DNA of 64,000 bases from Rhizomys pruinosus (Eukaryota; Chordata; Mammalia; Rodentia; Spalacidae): contig VZQC01005680.1 in NCBI GenBank assembly GCA_009823505.1, positions 4,026,689 to 4,090,688 on the forward strand, in the 5' to 3' direction. The position numbers were made by a program, and so were the translations under genes. This document shows, one piece after another, positions 51,600 to 61,690 of the stretch. How positions within the stretch are numbered: the first letter of the stretch is position 1; every line of letters starts with the position of its first letter. Below the pieces are notes generated by a model, which was not told where the DNA came from, did not search any database, and saw nothing but the letters and a program-made list of their open reading frames with translations.

Positions 51600-51945
51600 T
51601 TGTGTGTTGATATGCATATGTGAGGGTACATGTTCATGTGTGTGTGTTTGTGTGTTGTGTATGCATGTAGGTCAGAGAACAACCTCAGGTATTCCTCAGG
51701 TGTCATCCACATAAAAATAATATATGTGTGTGTGTGTGTGTGTGTGTTTTGCCTACTTGTATGTAAGTGCATCACTTGTGTACAATGCCTGAAGAGGCCA
51801 GAAGAGGGCATCAACTTCCCTGGAACTGGAGTAATAGATGGCTGTTAGCCACCATGTGGGTGCTAGGAACTAAACCCAGGTCCTCTGCAAGAGCAGCCAG
51901 TGCTCTTAACCACTGAGCCAGCTCTCCAAACCAACCATCCACCAT
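51600..51945 (-). repeat. B4 tail and B2/B3 SINE
   Basis: GGTACATGTTCATGTGTGTG..GAGAACAACCTCAGG (B4-like) then (GT)n at 51727-51748, CCCTGGAACTGGAGTAATAG and CCACTGAGCCAGCTCTCC (B2/B3). Confidence 0.82.
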
Positions 51946-51970
51946 TTCTTAAAAAAAAAAAAAAATTACT

Positions 51971-52192
51971 GGGGCTGGAGAGATGGTTCAGCAGTTAAGA
52001 GCACTGGCTGCTCTTGCAGAGGACCTGAGTTCAGTTCCCAGCATCTGCAGTGTGGCTAACCAGCACTTATAACTCCAGTTCCAAGGAATTTGGTACAAAT
52101 CCTGGCCTCTGTGGGCATTGCACACATGCAGTACACTTACATACATGCAGACAAAACACTGATATGCATAAAATAAAAATTAAAAAATATTC
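51971..52192 (+). repeat. B2 SINE
   Basis: GGGGCTGGAGAGATGGTTCAG to a CATAAAATAAAAATTAAA tail. An A-run lies just upstream. Confidence 0.92.
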
Positions 52193-52194
52193 TT

Positions 52195-52380
52195 ACCATT
52201 ATTTATTTACTTTGTGCATGTGTGTGTTTTGGGCATGCTTGTTCTACAGTGCTCTGTGGAGTTCAGAGGGCAATTAAGAATTGATTCTCTTTTTCCATCA
52301 AGTGGGCCCTGGGGATTGAACTCAGGTTGTCAGGTTTGGTGGCAGGTGCCTTTACCCACTGAGCCGTGCCAGTGGCCCCC
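52195..52380 (-). repeat. RSINE1-type SINE
   Basis: GTGGAGTTCAGAGGGCAATT, GGGGATTGAACTCAGGTTGTC and TTTACCCACTGAGCCGTGCC. Confidence 0.85.
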
Positions 52381-52384
52381 ATAA

Positions 52385-52602
52385 TTGTTTGTTTTTGAGG
52401 CAAGGTCTCTCCCTTGTCTAGAATTTGCCACATAGGTTAGCTCGCTGGCCAGGAAGTGCCACAGACTCCACAGGTCTCTGCCTCCGGTCTCTGCCTTCCC
52501 AGTGCCCGGATTACAAGCAGACCCACAGCGTGGGCTTTTTCCTATGGATTCTGGGCATCCAACTCACATCCTCACACTTGCATAGCAAGCCCTCTACCTA
52601 CC
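52385..52602 (-). repeat. B4-type SINE
   Basis: TTTTTGAGGCAAGGTCTCTC, CAGTGCCCGGATTACAAGC and TTGCATAGCAAGCCCTCTACC. Confidence 0.72.
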
Positions 52603-53000
52603 CCCATCCCCACCCCAACCTTGTCCTCAGGGCTTCCCCTCCCTGACAGGCTTATAGACAAAAGCTTCAGAGTACTGGTAATCCTCAGCTCCTGGTCACC
52701 ACTCATTGCTTTGAATTAAAACTCTTAATGTTCGAAATCAAATATTCATTGAAAACCCATTCTGTGGTCAGCACCTGCAGCGCAATGATACTGGCATTTT
52801 CTAATTTCCTCAGCATGTCCTGCAAAGAGAGAGGTAATGCCATTAAATGGAAATATTTTGAGGCACGAGGCATAGAAAGATGCCAGGAACAGGTGGATGC
52901 AAGGTGAGGTGAATTGATCCAGATGCAGGAATCGCTGCAGAGGTGTAAGTGGAAGTTTAGATTCTGGTATGCAAAGGGCAGTGGAGACTGCTCTGCTGGA
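52603..53000. other. No feature recognised
   Basis: Unassigned sequence; frames without domains. Confidence 0.4.
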
Positions 53001-53002
53001 GA

Positions 53003-53352
53003 GCTTTAGCTTTCCAGGTGTGTCAATAATACTGGCCTGTGGCTGGTCTGTAAGACATTGTCTGAATTGCCAGTTGATGTAGAAAGGCCCAGCCCACTGT
53101 GGGCAGTGCGACCCCTGGGCAGTGGGTCTGGGTTCTGTAAGAAAGCCAGCTGAGCACAAGCCAGGAGAGCACGCCAGTAAACAGCGATCCTCCGTGGTCA
53201 TGGTCTCTGCTTCAGTTCCTGCCTTGGATTCCTGCCTGCCCGATTGCCCTCTGTGATAGTCACTTGGAAGTGTGAAGTGTAATAAACCCTTTCCTCCTGA
53301 AGTTGGGATTGGTCAGTGATTTATCAAGAAACAGAAAAGTAACTAATGTAAC
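53003..53352. mobile_element. URR1 hAT-Charlie MITE
   Basis: TTTAGCTTTCCAGGTGTGTC, GGCCCAGCCCACTGTGGG, TAATAAACCCTTTCCTCC and GAAACAGAAAAGTAACTAATG. Confidence 0.87.
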
Positions 53353-53697
53353 CTTGTACTGAGTCCAAGAAAGAAAGGCCTGAACAATCATGGGCACATC
53401 ACGGTGTGAACAGCTTAAGAGAGAAGGCGGGCAACAACTGGGGTCCAGCCACCTGTGAAATAGACCACAGGCCAGCACAGGCTAAGCAGGTGTCAGCACT
53501 CAGCCAACAGCCCTGGCTTTCTGACAGGCTGAGACATGGCTAGAAGAGTGTATGTCTTTTAGACTGAAATGATACATGTGATCGCAGACCAAGCTTGCAG
53601 TGTGAACCAATAAACTAGAGTGGGGGCCTGGGGTTTCCTCCCAGCCTCCTGTCAGTTGTCATGGGAAAGAAAAATGAATCTCAACTTAGGAAATGAT

Positions 53698-53700
<3 letters not shown>
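53353..53700. other. Unassigned
   Basis: No confident repeat. Confidence 0.4.

Positions 53701-53702
<2 letters not shown>

Positions 53703-53756
<54 letters not shown>
53703..53756. repeat. (GT)n microsatellite
   Basis: About 27 GT units, the longest GT run here. Confidence 0.98.
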
Positions 53757-53758
<2 letters not shown>

Positions 53759-53824
53759 CTGCTCCATGTGGGCTGTGTGGAGAAACAGAATTTGCTGTTA
53801 GCATGTCTTCCTCAATTGTTTCTC

Positions 53825-53960
53825 TGCCTTATTTGTTTATTGTTGAAATGGGCCCTGGCTGGCCTGGAACTTGCCGGGTAGATCAGACTAAACTCTAACT
53901 CACAGAGATCAATCTGTCTCTGCCTCTCAAGAGCAGGAATTAAAGACATGCACCACTGTT
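53825..53960 (-). repeat. B1 SINE, diverged
   Basis: TGGCTGGCCTGGAACTTGCC, CTCACAGAGATCAATCTGTC and GAATTAAAGACATGCACCAC. Confidence 0.78.
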
Positions 53961-53969
53961 TTAAGTTCC

Positions 53970-54300
53970 TGTGATCCAGGAGGCTGCTGCTGGCCTCCTT
54001 CACGGCCACACCTGTGGTGCTGGAGCTGATGTCCCCACGGCTGTGACACTGGTATTCTTATACAGCCAACACATGGCCATGAGTTGCTAACTCTGAGGCC
54101 AGCAATGCAGCCGGGAAGCCTACATGGCCTGGCCACAAAACTGGTAGTTTCACAGCTCCCGTGCCAGGAGGCTGATGACCTCGTGGCCAAATCCAGAGCT
54201 GCAGAGTTGGTAACTCCACAGCCAAACCTGCTGCTGGAGGCTGTTAACCTTTGTCACCACCCAATTGGCTGGGGAGTTCCCAACTCCCACGACCCGACAA
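53970..54300. repeat. Degenerate GC-rich tandem-like block
   Basis: Variants of GTGGCCAAA(T/C)CC, GAGCTG(C/A)(A/T)GAG and TG(C/G)TAACTC recur at about 35-40-base spacing. It may be a degraded minisatellite or the leader of an endogenous retrovirus. No intact gene is present. Confidence 0.4.
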
Positions 54301-54416
54301 GATGAAAAGTAGCTGTAAATTTAAGCTGCTCCACGATGGATCTGGCTAAGGAAAACACGCATGTAATAACAACCCAGAGATCTCGTCAGGTAGCACAGCT
54401 TGTAGGAATTCCTCTT

Positions 54417-54641
54417 TTTTTTTTTTAAATTTTATTTATTTCTGAATGTGTATCAATGTGCTATCTGCATGCAGGTTTGTGCACCCGTGTCGTGCAATGC
54501 CGCAGAGGTCAGAAGAGGGTGTTGGATTCCCCTGGAACTGGAGTTCTCCTGGAATTGGAGTGTCAGACGGTTCTCGGCCACCATGTGGGTGCTGGGGATC
54601 GAACCCGGGTCCTCTTAACTGCTAGGCCATCTCTCCAGCCC
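54417..54641 (-). mobile_element. B2 SINE (17-bp duplication subfamily) with 13-bp TSD
   Basis: Doubled CCTGGAA-TGGAGT motif on the plus strand at 54531-54563. AGGAATTCCTCTT at 54404-54416 and 54642-54654, exact. Confidence 0.94.
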
Positions 54642-54654
54642 AGGAATTCCTCTT

Positions 54655-54900
54655 ATTCTTACAGGGCAAGCAGCTTATATAGGTTTGGGACAGACTGCCC
54701 CCACATTGCATGACATCACCTCCTGGGGCCTATCCTAGATCTCCCATATCACCACATGTCATCCCAATTTGTAGGTGTGAACAGAGAGGTCCTGTGATCC
54801 TTACTCATGAATCTGAACATGCTGGCTGAAATTCTGGCTCACACATGCCCAAGCTCAGGTATGTCCACACGCCACCTCCTGCCAATGAAGGCTTTTTGTG
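54655..54900. other. Unassigned, possibly part of an older LTR
   Basis: AAGCAGCTTATATAGGTTTGG contains a TATA-like core and GACTGCCCCCACATTGC follows. The B2 above interrupted this sequence. Not classified. Confidence 0.3.
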
Positions 54901-54904
54901 TGTC

Positions 54905-55120
54905 TTTTAAAGATTTTCATGTTTAAATTATATGCATGGTGGCTGGGGGAATTGTGTGTGTGAGTGTAGTGCCTGGGAGGACAGTGGTATCAGATCTCCT
55001 GGAACTGGTGTCACAAGCAGTTGTAAGCCACTCAACCTGGGTAGTGAGACTAGAACTCAGGTCCTCAGCAAGAACAGCACTCCCTCTTAAAAACTTAGTC
55101 ATATTGCCAGCCCATCCCCA
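54905..55120 (-). repeat. B2 SINE, diverged
   Basis: TTTAAAGATTTTCATGTTTAAA, TCCTGGAACTGGTGTCACAAG, CTAGAACTCAGGTCCTCAGC and CATATTGCCAGCCC. Confidence 0.75.
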
Positions 55121-55124
55121 CCTC

Positions 55125-55258
55125 ATTTTTTTTTTTTTTTTTTTTATATAGGCTCTCACTTAACGTAGAGCTCACCATTTGTCTTGGTCGGCAGGCCAGT
55201 GAGCATTAAGGATTCACCTGTCTTCATCCCCCAATGCTGGGGTTATAGATATGCGTAA
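55125..55258 (-). repeat. Poly-T and B1/B4 fragment
   Basis: T-run 55127-55145, GGCTCTCACTTAACGTAGAGC, CAATGCTGGGGTTATAGATATG. Confidence 0.6.
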
Positions 55259-55261
55259 GAC

Positions 55262-55640
55262 AACTTTAAGTAGCTGGTCCCAAGTTCGGGTCCCCAGAAC
55301 CCAAGTAAATGCTGGGTGGGCATGGTAGCCCCTATATAATTCCAATCCCCAGAAGGTGGAGAGAGGGGATCCCCAGAGCAAGACAGCTATTGAGTCTAGA
55401 CACACCAATGAACTCTGGGTTTGACTGAGAGACCTCAACGAATAAGATGAAAAAGCAATTGATTGACAGTGATTCATAACATTAGCCTCAATGGGTACAT
55501 GCACACACACATATGTGAAACCACACACATGCACATCAGAACGCACATAAGAAGCCTCCATGTGTACATGCACACACATATGTGAGCACACACACATATG
55601 TGAAACCACACACATGCACATCAGAACGCACATGAGAAAC
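55262..55640 (+). repeat. B4-type SINE with a duplicated CA-rich tail
   Basis: GGTCCCAAGTTCGGGTCCCC, GGGTGGGCATGGTAGCCCC, GACTGAGAGACCTCAACG. Its tail is duplicated: CACACACATGCACATCAGAACGCACAT-type text occurs at about 55522-55549 and 55605-55632. Confidence 0.75.
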
Positions 55641-55913
55641 AAATGTTCTAGCCTTTCCATCCCCACCACCTCAGGGTTGAGAGCCCTCCTCAGCCAGCTC
55701 TCTTTCCCCCTAGCCCCTTTAAGTGGAGGAAATCCATTTGATGACAGTCAGAAATCTCTCTGGGAAGCGCCACTTTCAGGGTCATTTGGCATGATACTGA
55801 GGAAGTGAGCCTTGGGGAAAAATTCAAATATCAAGCATAATTTGGTACTTGACACAGGAAAGAAAAAGCCTTCTGCTTTGTTTACACTGACATTTTCCCT
55901 CCCCTCTGTTCTG

Positions 55914-55914
<1 letters not shown>
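55641..55914. other. No feature recognised
   Basis: Single-copy-looking sequence. Confidence 0.4.

Positions 55915-55955
<41 letters not shown>
55915..55955. repeat. (CT)n microsatellite
   Basis: About 20 CT units. Confidence 0.97.
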
Positions 55956-55960
<5 letters not shown>

Positions 55961-56097
55961 ATTAATGCTGTTGCAGGGGCTGGAGGAAAGGCAACAGGAA
56001 CAGGTTGGCATCTTTAAAAAACAACCATCTCTCTGTCCGTGCCAGGGCACCCAGGACCCTGCCCATACATGGGCACCTCTGCTGACCCCTTGGGTTC

Positions 56098-56514
56098 TAA
56101 TTTGCCTTCATAGTCTGTGATAAAAACACTGACCAAAACCAACATGAGGAGGAAAGGGTTTATTTGGTCCACATCTCCTGGGTTGGGGGGGGGGGTCACA
56201 GTTTGTTGCTGAAGGAGTTCAAGGTAGGAACTCAGGGAAGGAACATGGAGGCAGGAGCTTAAGCACATGCCATGAAGGAAAACTGTTTACTGGCTTGATT
56301 CCTTGGCCCATGCTCAGCCTGCTTTCTTATACAATACAGGACAACCTGCCCAGTGGTAGCACTGCCCACCATAGGCTTGGCCCTCCCACATCAATCAACA
56401 ATCAAGAAAATACCCCACAGTTGTGGCCACAGGCCAGTCCAATAAACAATTCTTCAATTGAGGCTCCCTCTACCCAAGTGTGTCAAGTTGATAACTAAGG
56501 CTATCCAGCACACC
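56098..56514. mobile_element. URR1 hAT-Charlie MITE
   Basis: TTTGCCTTCATAGTCTGTGAT, ACACTGACCAAAACCAACATG, a G-run at 56184-56196, GGCTTGGCCCTCCCACATC and GTGTCAAGTTGATAACTAAGG. Confidence 0.87.
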
Positions 56515-56564
56515 CTGCGTCTTTCAAGAACTGGAAATGTTGGATGGTTTTTGTTTGTTTGTTA

Positions 56565-56785
56565 AAATTTTCATATATTTATACTTTATGTGTATGCATA
56601 TTTTGCCTGCATGTATGTTGGTGGACCACATGAGTGTAATACCAGTGGGGGCAGAAAAGGGTGTTGGATTCCCAGGAACTGGAGTTATAATAGGTTGTTA
56701 ACCATCATGTGGGTGCTGGGAATTGAACCTGGGTCCTCTGCAAGAGCAGCCAGTGCTTTAAGCATGGAACTTTCTTTCCAGCTTC
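56565..56785 (-). repeat. B2/B3 SINE, first of five in a row
   Basis: TTTATGTGTATGCATATTTTGC, AGGAACTGGAGTTATAATAGG, GAATTGAACCTGGGTCCTC and GGAACTTTCTTTCCAGC. Confidence 0.88.
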
Positions 56786-56799
56786 ATAGTTTTAAAGAA

Positions 56800-56836
56800 T
56801 ATTTTATGAATTTTAAATTATATGTATATATGTATA

Positions 56837-56881
<45 letters not shown>

Positions 56882-57045
56882 CCATGTATATGCAGGTATT
56901 CATGGAGGCCAGAAGAGAGTGTTGGATCCCCTGCAGCTGGAGTTACAGGCAGTTGTGAACTTCCCAATGTGGATGCTGGGAACCAAACTCAGCCTTCTTT
57001 TAAAGCAGCAAGTAGTCTTAGCTGCTGAGCCATCGTTCTAGTCCC
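56800..57045 (-). repeat. B2/B3 SINE with (GT)n, second in a row
   Basis: (GT)n at 56840-56880, GAGGCCAGAAGAGAGTGTTGG and GCTGCTGAGCCATCGTTC. Confidence 0.88.
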
Positions 57046-57054
57046 AATGTAAAT

Positions 57055-57285
57055 TTTTAAAAAATATATTTTATTACTTTTTATTTTATGCACATGAGTG
57101 TTTTGCCTGAATGTATATGCACACCCATGTCATGCATTGCCTGTGGAGGCCAGAAGAGGATGTCAGAGCCTCTGGAAACAGAGTTAAAAATGGTTGTTAG
57201 TGCCTTGTGTGTGCTAGGAACCAAACCTAGGTCTTCTGCAAGAGCAGCCTGTGCTCTTAAATGCTAAGGTCTTTCTCCGGCTCCT
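57055..57285 (-). repeat. B2/B3 SINE, third in a row
   Basis: TTTATGCACATGAGTGTTTTGC, GGAGGCCAGAAGAGGATGTC and GCTAAGGTCTTTCTCCGGC. Confidence 0.88.
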
Positions 57286-57299
57286 ACAAGTTAGATTTT

Positions 57300-57532
57300 T
57301 TTAAAAACATATTTTATTTATTATTTTTACTTTATGAATATGAGTGTATTGCCTGCACATGTGTTAGTGCACCCATGTGTTATAATATCCTTAGAGGTCA
57401 GAAGAGGGCATCGGAATCTCTGGAACTGGAATTACAGACAGTCGTTAGCTACTATGTGGGTGCTGGGAATTGAACCTGGGTCCTCTGCTAGAGCAGCCTG
57501 TGCTCTTAACCACTGAGCCATGTCCCCAGCTC
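57300..57532 (-). repeat. B2/B3 SINE, fourth in a row
   Basis: TTTATGAATATGAGTGTATTGC, GGTCAGAAGAGGGCATCGG and CTGAGCCATGTCCCCAGC. Confidence 0.9.
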
Positions 57533-57548
57533 CAAGTTAGATGTTTTA

Positions 57549-57812
57549 TTTTTTTTATATATTTTTAAATTTTTTTAATTTTATTTATCTCAGTATGTGT
57601 ATGAATGTACTGTCTGCATGCAGGTGTTTGCACCTGTGTCATGCAATGCTGCAGAGGTCAGAAGAGGGTGTTGGATTCCCCTGGAACTGGAGTTCTCCTG
57701 GAATTGGAGTTTCAGACAGTTCTCGGCCACCATGTGGGTGCTGAGGATGGAACCCGGGTCCTCTGTAAGAGCAGTCAGCACTTTTAACTGCTAGGCCATC
57801 TCTCCAGCTCCT
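57549..57812 (-). mobile_element. B2 SINE (17-bp duplication subfamily) with 16-bp TSD, fifth in a row
   Basis: CAAGTTAGATGTTTTA at 57533-57548 and 57813-57828, exact. Doubled CTGGAA-TGGAGTT motif at about 57682-57713. Confidence 0.94.
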
Positions 57813-57958
57813 CAAGTTAGATGTTTTAATGAGGGCCAAAGACTGTGGAATGAGGAGCAATTATTTTTAGACAATAGGTGATGAGTTAAAGTTCTCTCAA
57901 ATATTACCCCTGTGAATAGAAAACAGAGGGAAACTGTTTTGTCATGTTAAAAAATGGC
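57813..57958. other. Unassigned
   Basis: No repeat recognised. Confidence 0.4.
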
Positions 57959-57959
57959 T

Positions 57960-58004
57960 CCCTTTTTGTGTGTATGTGTATATGTTCATGTATGCATGTT
58001 TGCG

Positions 58005-58045
<41 letters not shown>

Positions 58046-58228
58046 AGTCCAAGAGCCACCTCCAGAGTCCTTTCTCAGACACTGTCCATCTTGATATTTT
58101 GGACAGGGTCTCTAGTCCACTGAGAGCTCACTAAGTACATTAGGAATTTTTCATTGTGTGGATTCTGGATCTTGAACTCAAATCCTCATGCTTTCGTGGT
58201 GCTAGACTGACTGAGATATCTGCCCCCC
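57960..58228 (-). repeat. B4-type SINE with (GT)n
   Basis: (GT)n at 58009-58044, GGACAGGGTCTCTAGTCCAC, GATCTTGAACTCAAATCCTC and a C-run at 58224-58234. Confidence 0.72.
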
Positions 58229-58239
58229 CCCCCCGCCCC

Positions 58240-59050
58240 ATTAAAACTAGCATCCATCTTTCCCACCTGCATGGCTCTGACAGACAGTATGGAGAATGAA
58301 TACCTCCCCTTTACAAGCAGGCCGCCAAGCTCTCGCCTTCTGGAAGGAACTGTCCTTTTCTTTCAGGGACTAATTCAGTTGACAGCCTTTCCCAATTCCA
58401 GCTTCCAACCTTATCCACGCCAGCAAAACCAGCACTTGTGGGATAATCATTTTATCACACAGCTGCTATGGTAAACAAGGGATGGAGGCCCTGTGCGGGG
58501 AGTGTGGGGGGACCATCTTTACAACAGCTCCATCTAAATGCAAATTTGGATCCCCTGCCAGACAGGGAGGTGAAAACCTTTCTATTAGCAGGCAGGAGAT
58601 AGGAGAGTTAATTTAATGCTAAAACATTCCCAAGCAAGAAGAGCAATTTCCCCTGTTGAGAGGTGGCCTCATTTTCCCGCCATGACCACCGTGCCCATAA
58701 TATGATAATTTTTACCTTTTTAAACTTTGCTGAAGGAAAAAAGACAGTCATCTATCTTTGGAAATGGTTCTTCCGTGTGTTCATTCTTATCTACAAAAAT
58801 GCAGTTTTATTTGTCTATTTGGTGAATGAAGCCTTGGAGAAGCCACAAGATGATGCCTTTGGTGCTGTGATGTGTTGAGATTCAGTGCTGGTACTTGACT
58901 TCATGAACTCCCTGTGCGCTGCTTGCTCTGTGGTGGGGTCTAGACAACTTGACTCTCTTTTGTTCCTCTGCGTAACCCCATCCTTCCTGCTAGAGAGAAC
59001 AGGAAATGAAAAAGAAAAATGCAAGGTCAAGCAAATCATTTTATACAACA
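58240..59050. other. Repeat-free island (candidate conserved non-coding element)
   Basis: No SINE, MITE or LTR over about 800 bases. It includes an octamer match ATGCAAAT at about 58539-58546, a GGGATAATCATTTTATCACAC segment, and AGAGTTAATTTAATGC. Frames at 58663-58878 and 58815-59123 have no recognised domain. Confidence 0.4.
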
Positions 59051-59051
59051 G

Positions 59052-59677
59052 CTTGGTTGGTTTGAATGTGAAATGCCCCCCATAGTTCATGCATTTCAAC
59101 ACTTGGTCCCCAGCTAGAGGCACTCTTTGGGGAGGTGGTGGAACCTTAGTGCCTGGAGCTTCGCCACAGGAAGTGGGTCACTGCGGAATAAGTCTTGAAG
59201 TGTTATGGCCTGGCCTAACTTCCTGCCCACTCACTTGTAGGCAACTTCAATCTGAGCTTAGGTATGCCTGGGCTAGCATTCCAGCCACACCTCCCAGAGG
59301 CACAAGTGAGAATCATGGGACCTCCCTGGCTACGCCCACAGATTGAAATGTGATGGTGCAAAGGTCTGGGATTGGACCCTGGGAGGTGAGGTCACACTGC
59401 TCATTTGAATAAAGCTCCATTCTGTATTTGGATTCATACCGCCATATGTCCATGTGCTTCTCATGCATATGCTTCCTGTATGGTCTGACCCACCATGAAA
59501 ATAAATGTGACAAACCACACTCACTGCTTCCTGACTGTGGATGCAGCTACCTTATACTCTAGCTGCCATATCTTCCCACCATGATGGATTATATCCTTAA
59601 ATCACGAGCTAAAATAAACCCTCTTTAAGTTGTTTTTGTCAGGAGTTTGCTCACAGCAGTGAGAGAAGTCACTAATA
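59052..59677. mobile_element. hAT-Charlie MITE (GTTTGAAT subtype) split by an LTR
   Basis: Left part 59052-59235 (TGGTTTGAATGTGAAATGCC, GGGAGGTGGTGGAACC), right part 59526-59677 (GCTTCCTGACTGTGGATGC, AAATAAACCCTCTTTAAG, GTCACTAATAC). Joining at the duplicated CACTCACT restores the usual element order. Confidence 0.8.
59236..59517. mobile_element. Solo LTR-like insertion (282 bp, TG...CA)
   Basis: Begins TGTAGGCAAC and ends ACAAACCA. AATAAAG at about 59408 gives a polyadenylation signal in the plus orientation. CACTCACT is found at both sides (59228-59235 and 59518-59525), where the last 4-6 bases would suffice as an LTR target duplication. No internal region. Confidence 0.65.
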
Positions 59678-59689
59678 CACAAGGGTGAG

Positions 59690-59980
59690 GGAGGTGGATT
59701 TCTCTCTGTAATATTCCTCTTTGTAGAAAGTGAGTCACAGGGTGAGGGGAAGCCCAAGAGTTATATGTATGAAAGGTCTCAGGTTTGGAGCTCAAGGGGC
59801 AGACAGTCCTCTTCAAGAAGTGATTTATTAACACCATGGAAAAACAGTATGGTGGGGACTCTGAGGAGAGTTCAGGCCCACAAGGCAGAGTGGGGTTCCT
59901 TCTTATGGGTTTCAGAAGAACAGGAAGTCCTCATCCCATGAGACTGATGAGAAGTCTATAGCTTGGGTTAACAGTCAGCC
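59690..59980. other. Unassigned, possibly older LTR
   Basis: AAGAAGTGATTTATTAACACC and GGTTTCAGAAGAACAGG; no confident family. Confidence 0.3.
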
Positions 59981-59984
59981 TGTC

Positions 59985-60370
59985 TCCCTGTACTGCTTAG
60001 TGTTCCTGGAAGAGAGAACCTCAATTGAGGGCTTCCCTCCATCAGACGGGCCCGTGGACATTCTGTTGGAGAATTTTCTTGATTGCTAAATGATATGGGA
60101 GGACCCAGCCCACTGTGGGCAGTGCCTTCCCTGGGCAGGTGGGCCAGGGCTGCTGTATAACAAAGGTAGCTGAGCAAGCCAGGGGGAGCAAGCCAGTAAG
60201 GAGCTTTCCTCCATGTCTCTGCTTCAGTTCCTGCCTCTGTTTCTGCCTTGAGCTCCTGCCCTGGCTTCTCTACAAGATCGACCATGACCTATAAGCCAAA
60301 TAAATTCTTTCCTCCCCAAGTTCATTTTGGTCAGTGTTTATCCCAGCAGCAGCAAGCAAACCAGGACATT
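59985..60370. mobile_element. URR1 hAT-Charlie MITE
   Basis: GAGAGAACCTCAATTGAGGGC, GACCCAGCCCACTGTGGG, AAATAAATTCTTTCCTCCCC and CAGCAGCAGCAAGCAAACC. Confidence 0.87.
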
Positions 60371-61015
60371 CTGAGTCCATATGGGGGCGGGGGCGCTGGC
60401 TTTAGCATGAAAAATTCTTGTTACTGTGTGACTTAGAGGATATGGAGGAGGTGGGGGGGCATTTAGTTGAGGTGTACCATCGTAGGGGTGGGGGATGGGC
60501 CACCTTTAGTCCTTTGATGTCTTGGAGTATGGAACTGTAAACTTTCTTAAGGAAGTAAGAATTAGGGTGCCTGCTGTAGCTCCTGGAATCTGGGTACCTA
60601 AGGAGTCTGTCAGGGGGTTCACAGATACCCAGACAAGCTCTCTTCTCTGTGTGGGGCTTACATTTGTGTTCCAGCATCTGTAACAAACAGGCTGCTCTGG
60701 GTGGGCGTGGCTTGATTAGCCCCTACCCCCAAACCTAACCACATACTCCTGCTCCGTTGCTGGCCACAGCTTTTTCTCCATTTCTTGATTCCTCTCAATA
60801 ATGAGCCATGTGGTCAATTCCTGGTGATGCCAACTGAGACCCTTGTCTGACACTCCTTCATAACCTAGATGGATAATATCTCCTTAATCCACGATCTCCG
60901 ATGAACTCACCTTCCCTTATGTTGCTTCTGTCCTATATTTGATCTCAGTGGTCACTGAAGGAGCTAATACAGTCAGGGTAATGGTGTGTGGAGAAGCCTC
61001 AAGAGGGGTCCAAGA
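60371..61015. other. Unassigned
   Basis: No confident repeat. Contains GGGGGCGGGGGCGCTGG (GC-box-like) at about 60382-60398. Confidence 0.4.
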
Positions 61016-61017
61016 GG

Positions 61018-61272
61018 ACTGGGGAGATGGCTCAGAAGACAAGAGTGCTGATACAAGCACGGGGGCTTGAGTTTAAATCCCTGGCACCCACGTGAAAAAC
61101 TGGCTTGGCCATGTAGGCCTGCAACCTTCATGCTGTTGCAGGATGAAGATAGAAGGCTCGATGGGGACTTATGACTCCCAGCCTAGCTGAGGGTTTAGTG
61201 CAGCTGTTTCATGAGAATAAGGTGGAAAGTGACAGAGCAGGACACCCAGCATGACATCTGACATTCTGTTCT
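61018..61272 (+). repeat. B4-type SINE
   Basis: GACTGGGGAGATGGCTCAGA, GAGTTTAAATCCCTGGCACC, GAAAAACTGGCTTGGCC, CACCCAGCATGACATCTG. Confidence 0.75.
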
Positions 61273-61279
61273 GTTGGTG

Positions 61280-61545
61280 AGGATAGATGCATCCTGAGTG
61301 TGTCAGCACCATCCCATGGGCTGGGGTCCTGGACTAAATAAAAAGGAGAAAGTTCGCTGAGCACCAGCATTCATCTCTCTCTGCTTCCTGACTGTGGGTA
61401 CAATGTGAGCAGCTGCCTCAAGGTCCTGCGCCATGCCTTCCCACTGTGATGGACTGTGCTCTCACACTTTGAGCCACAATAAACCTTTACTTCCTTAAAT
61501 TGCTTTTGTTAGGCCATTCAACAAGAAACATAATTAACATACCTT
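61280..61545. mobile_element. hAT-Charlie MITE, 5'-truncated
   Basis: CACCATCCCATGGGCTGGGG to AAGAAACATAATTAACATAC, the same subtype as 25546-26215 without the minisatellite. Confidence 0.82.
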
Positions 61546-61690
61546 TAGTTAAACTCTCCACTGTTAATCCACATTTAAACAGTCCCAGGATCCACCCCCC
61601 ACCCAATACCGTGAAACCTGGGAGCATGCTTTTCAAACCTGGGCCTTGGAGGGAACATTCCAAAACCAAACTGTAGCAAAACAGTTGTCA
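61546..61690. repeat. hAT MITE fragment
   Basis: ATCCACCCCCCACCCAATACC and GGAGGGAACATTCCAAAACC resemble the distal part of URR-type elements. Confidence 0.4.
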
